Of a DNA stretch of 64,000 nucleotides, positions 58,442 to 64,000 are shown one piece after another (positions within the stretch are counted from its first letter, which is position 1; each line of letters begins with the position of its first letter). This DNA is from Kalmusia sp. IMI 367209 (lineage: Eukaryota; Ascomycota; Dothideomycetes; Pleosporales; Didymosphaeriaceae): the NCBI GenBank assembly GCA_027946365.1, contig JAPEUQ010000019.1:1-64000 (forward strand). The letters run 5' to 3'. Made by a program: the position numbers and the translations under genes. Below the pieces are notes generated by a model. That model had not been told where the DNA came from. It saw only the letters and a program-made list of their open reading frames with translations, and made no database searches.

Positions 58442-61400
58442 ATGGGCCTAAATCAACCTACCGTGCTCCTCTTTGGGGATGTCACAGACGCATGGGTCGA
58501 TGGTATGGATTATGTGAGCCGCCAGGCTATCACAACGCCATGGCTTCAGTCATTCTTGGAAGACATTTTCTCTGCCTTCAAGGCTGAGGTGAGAAGTATG
58601 GATCGGTTTTTGCGGGAAAGCTTTGGGGATTGCTCTAGTTTTCAAGAGCTCGCCCAGAACATCCGCCATTCGGGCGACCCGGTTGGCATGGTTCATGCCA
58701 TACTTCTCTATACCGTTAGAGCGGCACTACTGTTGAAGTTTGTACTCTTGCTAGCCTTGACTGCTTATACGCTAATCCCCTGAAGAGCTGCGAATTGCGA
58801 GCCACTGTTGCTCAACCCAGGCGAAGGCAGACCCCAGTTGCACCTGGTCGGTATCTCTGGTGGTCTATGGAACGCTGTCACCATGCCAACTGCTGCCAAC
58901 TTTAGCACCCTGTACGATGCCTGCATCGAAGCTGGCCGAGTGTACGCCCGACTCTGCAACCTTACCTTCGTCCGATCAAGGGCCATGGAGGACCGCCCTG
59001 GGGTCTGGGGCTGGGCTGTCCTCGATATCGCGACCGACGAGCTCGGAAGGATATTGGAGAAATTTCAAAATACGATGGTAATGTCTCTCCAATGACTGCA
59101 TTACCAAAAGCTTGAAGAAAAAAGATCATATACTAACCTACTCCGGATCTTTAGGGTGTCCCTTCTTCTAAGAGAGCTAAGATTGGTATTACGGGAGACC
59201 GATGGAGTACCGTGATAGGTCCACCTTCAGTCCTGGAGCTTGTCTTCAGCCAATGCTCAGAGTTGAAGAGGCTTCCGAAGAATGAGCTTGCAGGCATCCG
59301 CGCCATGCAGCACACTCTCGATGTCTCGGAGGCCGATATCGATTACGTCGTAGGGAATTCTTCCCTCCTATTAACTCCGCTTCTTCCAGGATACAAGGTA
59401 TGGGGCATGGCCGGGGACGATGCTAATGCTACCTACTCCAACTGGGGTCACTTACTTAGAGTTGCTGCGTTTCAAACGCTGTCGCAACGATTGGATGTTG
59501 TACAAACCGTAGGCAAGCTTAATGCCTATATCGGTACGTCAGAAAACATTGACATCAAGATGATGGGTCCCAGCAGCCACATGACATATCTTGTCAATGT
59601 TCTAAAGGCGGGCCTCGGCACGACGAAAAGGCACGCCTCAGTCGAAGATGACCTAGCAGACCAGTCGTCGAGGGACAGTGTTCGAGAAGACGCTATCGCT
59701 GTTATAGGCATGTCAGGCAAGGGACCCTGCAGTGATGACCTCGATGAGTTTTGGAACATCATCGCGACTGGTCAGGACTGTCACCAAGAAATTCCTACCG
59801 ACCGTTTTGACCTCGATGAGTACTACTGTACAAAACACGGTCTCGACGGACGGAAGTGCACCATAACTTGCCGACATGGGTGCTTCATCAAGAATCCAGG
59901 CCACTTCGACGCCAAATTTTTCCACATCTCACCGCGCGAGGCCCTGTTGATGGACGCAGGTCATCGGCTGTTTCTCATGAATGCGTATGAAGCCCTTGAG
60001 ACGTCCGGGTACTCCGCCAGCCAGACCAAATCAACAGATCCGAACAAGATGGCCGTCTTCTTTGGCCAAAGCGCCGACGACTGGCGTAATGTTAGCCACC
60101 ATGCCTTAGGATGCGACGCTTACTCAATGCAAAGTATTCAACGCGCCTTTGGACCCGGCAGGCTGGCTTTCCAGATGAAGTGGGAGGGGCCAACCTACGC
60201 ACTAGATTCCGCATGTGCTGGCGCAACTTCGTGTATACATCTTGCTTGCATGAGCCTGTTATCCCGGGATATCGATATGGCCGTTGCGGGAGCCACGAAC
60301 GTGCTGTCAGACCCCCATTCTTTCTGTATGACCAGTAAAGCTGGCGTCCTGTCTACAACGGGAAATTGCAAGACGTACCGCGATGACGCGGATGGCTATT
60401 GTCGCGCAGATTTCAGCGGCGCTGTCGTTTTAAAGCGTCTTGAGGACGCGATCTCGCACAATGACAAGATCTTGGCCGTTATCGCGTCAACTGGAAGGAA
60501 TCACTCTGGTAATTCAACGTCCATCACGACCTCAGACGCAAACGCCCAAGAACGGCTGTTCAACAAAGTTCTCCGGAATGCACGCATGGCCCCAAATGAT
60601 GTCTCATATGTGGAAATGCATGGAACTGGGACCCAGGTCGGGGATAAGGCAGAAATGGAGGCCGTGACTAGAGTCTTTTCTCCGAGACGCGGTGGCCAAC
60701 CTCTGCCAGTAGGAGCTGTCAAAGCAAACATCGGTCATAGTGAATGTGTGAGTACTCTTGTTGTTATTACTGAGATTGTATACAGCAGATGCTGACTTGT
60801 AGAGTAGGCTGCTGGAATTTCTTCAGTACTCAAGAGCATTCTTATGCTCCAAAAAGGCATACTTCCCCCTCAGGCCGGCATGCCGCATAGCATGAATCCC
60901 AACGTGCTGAAGTTTCTGCAAGAAGGTAGCAGCATTGTGATTCCAACGGAGCCAACCGATTTCAAAGGGGTAGCTGACAAACCAAAACGCATTCTCGTCA
61001 ACAACTTCGATGCGGCGGTAAGTTCTCTCTCCCACTTGTTTGTGAAGGGTAAGCTAATGATGTTCACAAAAATTCAGGGCGGCAACGCATGTGTAATCCT
61101 CGAAGAATACAAGCAACATCCAGCTGATAAAACGGAAGATCCCCGATTGACTCACGTCATCTCGGCCTCCGCCAGGACACAATCATCGTACCTCGCCAAT
61201 ATGCGGCGACTTGCGGGGTGGCTTCGAAAGAACCCTGACGCCCAAATTCAGGATACTGCCTATTCAACCACAGCACGGAGAGTACATCATCCTATCAGAT
61301 TTGCACTCACCGCCTCAACGTCACAGGAGGCTATTTCTAAACTCGAGGCAGAAATTGACCGCATCAGTGCCGAATCCGTATCAACAAAGTCTACGTCCCC

Positions 61401-64000
61401 CGACGTCGTCTTCGTCTTTACTGGGCAAGGTTCCCACTACGCGGGAATGGGTGCCGAGCTCTACCGTACGAGCCCCGTCTTTCAGAGGACCGTCGACTTG
61501 TGCGTCGCGCTCTGTGCCTCCAACGGGTTCCCGTCCTTCCTAGATATCATCACCAACAACGCCGTTGACATTTCGACCAGAGACGCGGCGCAGATCCAGC
61601 TCGCCGTGGTAACGCTAGAAATCGCCCTGACAGCCTTCTGGCGATCCACCGGTATAGTGCCCGCTATGGTTATGGGCCATAGTCTAGGAGAGTACGCCGC
61701 CCTATACGCTGCAGGGGTCTTGTCTCTGAACGACACTCTATACCTAGTCGGTCAACGCGCACGTTTACTCCTGGAGCGATGCGAGCCTAACTCGTGTGCC
61801 ATGCTCTCGGTGTCGGCTTCGGTGCAAACCGTGCGAGATCACCTTTCCGAGCTCGGAGACTCTTCTTGTTGCATCGCGTGCATTAACAGTCCTAATGCGA
61901 CCGTCATCAGCGGGTCGGTAGATGACTTGGAACAGGTGCAAGCAGCCCTAACCGCTCAGGACCCGAAGACGCGTACCACAAACTTATCCGTTCCGTTTGC
62001 ATTCCACTCGTTCCAAATGGATGCTATATTGCAAGACTATAAGGCTCTTGCGAGCGGTGTGACATTTTCACCACCAAAGATTCCTGTGGCATCAACACTA
62101 CTCGCATCCAAGATCGATGGGTCTGGTGTGTTCAGTGAGGAATACCTTATTCAGCAAACGCGACAGGCGGTCGACTTTTGCGGCGGCCTCGACGCCGTCA
62201 GCTCGGCGCTCAAGAACCCATTCTGGATCGAAATCGGACCGGGCCCGGTCTGCAGCTCGTTTGTGCGAGCTACACTTTCTCCGCCGGCTGCCAAGATTAA
62301 TCACACCATCGACGCAAAAGCCAGCAACTGGGCTTCAATATCCAAGACACTCGCCATGCTATATACGAACGGGGCTGACGTAGACTGGCTCGCACTACAC
62401 GCACCATACGAGAGCAATCTTGAGCTATTGCCACTTCCTACCTATGCGTGGGACCTCAAGGACTATTGGATCACCCACACGGATAAGAATACCGCGGTGG
62501 TTACTGATAAGACCCATTCCACAGCGCTGAATGAGCCCTTTTTCACCACGACCACGCAATATCTCGTAGAAAAGGCCCTTTCTCCTCGGATCCATGTTAC
62601 ATTCCGAGCCGGGCTCTCAGAACATGGCTTCATCGGTCTTATAGATGGCCATAAGATGCAGGGGATTGGGCTTGCTTCCGGCAGCGTCTTCAGTGATGCC
62701 GCTGCGGCAGTAGCCAAGTATGTGCTCGAGTACAGTGGCAGGAAGAATGTGACGACGTCCCACTTGACTTTCCACGACCCCGAGCTTCTTGCTCCCCTGA
62801 CCCGGGATCTTGTCGGTATTGACGGGACACTCTTTTCCACAGCTACCATGGAGAGTGCGTCTGCAGACGCCGTCACGGTCACGTTCAAAGCCATTTCAAA
62901 GAGCGGCAAATCCTTTGATCTCGGCTCGATGGGAGTTAAATATCGCAATCCTGAGCAGGCCCAGGCCAACCTGGACCGTGTGTCGTTTTTCATCAAGGCT
63001 AAACTGGAGGAGCGAATTCGGCTCTCCAAGGAAGGTTCGGGGCATAGAATTCAACCCGACGTCTTTTTCGCACTCTTCGCCAATGCCGTTGAGTTCTCCC
63101 CGGACTTCCGGGGCGTCCAGGAGGCGTATGTGTCCAGCGATTTCGAGGAGGCCGCGGCGACCATTGTGTTGAGGCCGGACCCAGTGGGGACAGTCTTCAC
63201 GTTTTCGCCATATTGGGCTGAGGCTCTGCTCCATCTGGCGGGCTTCATGGTGAACGGAAACCCGAACAAGTCGCCTCAGTCGACCTTCGTAGTAATGGGC
63301 TACGACAGCGTCGAGCAGCTGGCCGCTATCGAGCCTGGAAAGCAGTACCTGACGTATACACGCATCTCGCGGTGGGAGAAGAACACAGCGTACTGTGCCG
63401 GTTACGTCTTCGACCCGCAGACGTCCAAAATTGTCATGCAAGCTGTCGATTTGCGCTACCAAGAGTTCAAGACGGCCACATGGCGCCATATACTTGACGG
63501 GCCACATGCTACAGAATCCCAAGGTCATTCTACCGTCTCACGAGCTCACAAGACAGTTGCAGTGGAAACCCAAGTCCATGACGATTCGCCCACTTCTTCG
63601 CCTGGGGCGCCGGTGGAACAGCAGGCGAGCAATGAAAAGGACGGCAACGAGGTCTCCGATGCTGGAGTATTCCAGACCATCATAGATTGCCTCATCAAAG
63701 CAACGGGAAGCGACCCTTCTGATCTCACCGATGATGCGATGATATCCGACATCGGCGTCGATTCTATCATGGCCATAGAGGTTGTCAGCGCTCTTGAGGA
63801 GATGGGTGTCCACCTGCCGGCCGGCTTTGTTTTTGAGTATCCCACAATCGGCGACCTCCGTCACGCCTTTGGTGGACAGAACTCGAAGGAAATAGATGAT
63901 GTTATCAGCGTGGCCCCCTCCAGCGAAGATCAAGATGTCCATTCTCCTACTCCCTCAGAAACGGCCCGTTCTGTGACCTCAAGCCTGGTTGACGTCGAAA
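58442..64000 (+). CDS. Non-reducing polyketide synthase (SAT-KS-AT-PT-ACP..., 3' end outside window)
   Basis: Model: exons 58442-58737, 58786-59077, 59155-60747, 60808-61017 and 61078 to beyond 64000 (introns 48, 77, 60 and 60 bp); 1,771 codons in the window, open at the edge. Domains: SAT (1-370; FGDVTD; nucleophile motif GISGG with Ser123 instead of Cys), KS (374-800; DSACAGA, Cys550; HGTGT; GHSEC-AAG across intron 3), AT (~905-1220; FTGQGSHYAGMG; GHSLGE, Ser999), PT (~1280-1590; catalytic His1322 in GHKMQG; YWAEALLHLAGF with Glu1512 where Asp is usual) and ACP (GVDSIMA, Ser1693). Such enzymes extend a starter with malonyl-CoA, and the PT domain controls aldol cyclisation to an aromatic. 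What follows the ACP (second ACP, methyltransferase, thioesterase or reductase) lies outside. The head-to-head partner HR-PKS 2 probably supplies the starter. Confidence 0.92.

Overview
The window looks like nuclear DNA of a filamentous ascomycete (Pezizomycotina, most likely a Dothideomycete; species not determinable). The evidence is short spliceosomal introns of about 45-140 bp with GT..AG ends and CTAAC/CTGAC-like branch sites, fungal multidomain polyketide synthases (PKSs), and a gene-free AT-rich block with the TpA-rich, CpA-poor look left by repeat-induced point mutation (RIP).

Layout. (1) 1-10,250: gene-free RIP-degraded repeat block. It holds two decayed copies of one element, a hexamer-based minisatellite, and a long ~30-bp minisatellite at the border with normal DNA. 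(2) 10.5-20.7 kb: a compact polyketide module with a bZIP-basic/ankyrin (ToxE-type) regulator, a highly reducing PKS (HR-PKS 1, 2,385 aa, five exons) and a divergent alpha/beta hydrolase. The divergent promoter holds an exact match to the published tox-box consensus. (3) 20.8-34.4 kb: mostly broken genes (sterol-dehydrogenase-like, DUF3176 membrane protein, class II diterpene cyclase, methyltransferase relic, epimerase), plus one FAD monooxygenase that can be read through seven exons. Most of the nonsense codons fit C-to-T/G-to-A change. (4) 36.4 kb to the end: a second module with an AflR-like Zn2Cys6 regulator, MFS pump, laccase-type multicopper oxidase, AflS-like O-methyltransferase, short-chain dehydrogenase (SDR) and secreted DUF3237-like protein. 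It also has HR-PKS 2 (2,412 aa, seven exons) divergent from a non-reducing PKS (NR-PKS), which runs off the right edge after its first ACP.

How the genes may work together (inference). In module 4, HR-PKS 2 would make a reduced chain that the NR-PKS starter-acyltransferase domain takes up, extends and cyclises into an aromatic. The O-methyltransferase, SDR and laccase would tailor or couple it and the MFS pump would export it. Two features make the NR-PKS unusual. The starter domain has GISGG, with Ser in place of the expected Cys of GxCxG. The product-template domain has Glu where Asp is expected. Module 2 appears separately regulated and makes a second reduced polyketide, probably released or transferred by the hydrolase. 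The window is therefore best read as two neighbouring clusters, or one composite cluster, separated by a gene graveyard.

All multi-exon models were assembled by hand from splice signals, reading phase and family motifs. Every intact model closes in frame. Residue positions are approximate unless tied to a coordinate.
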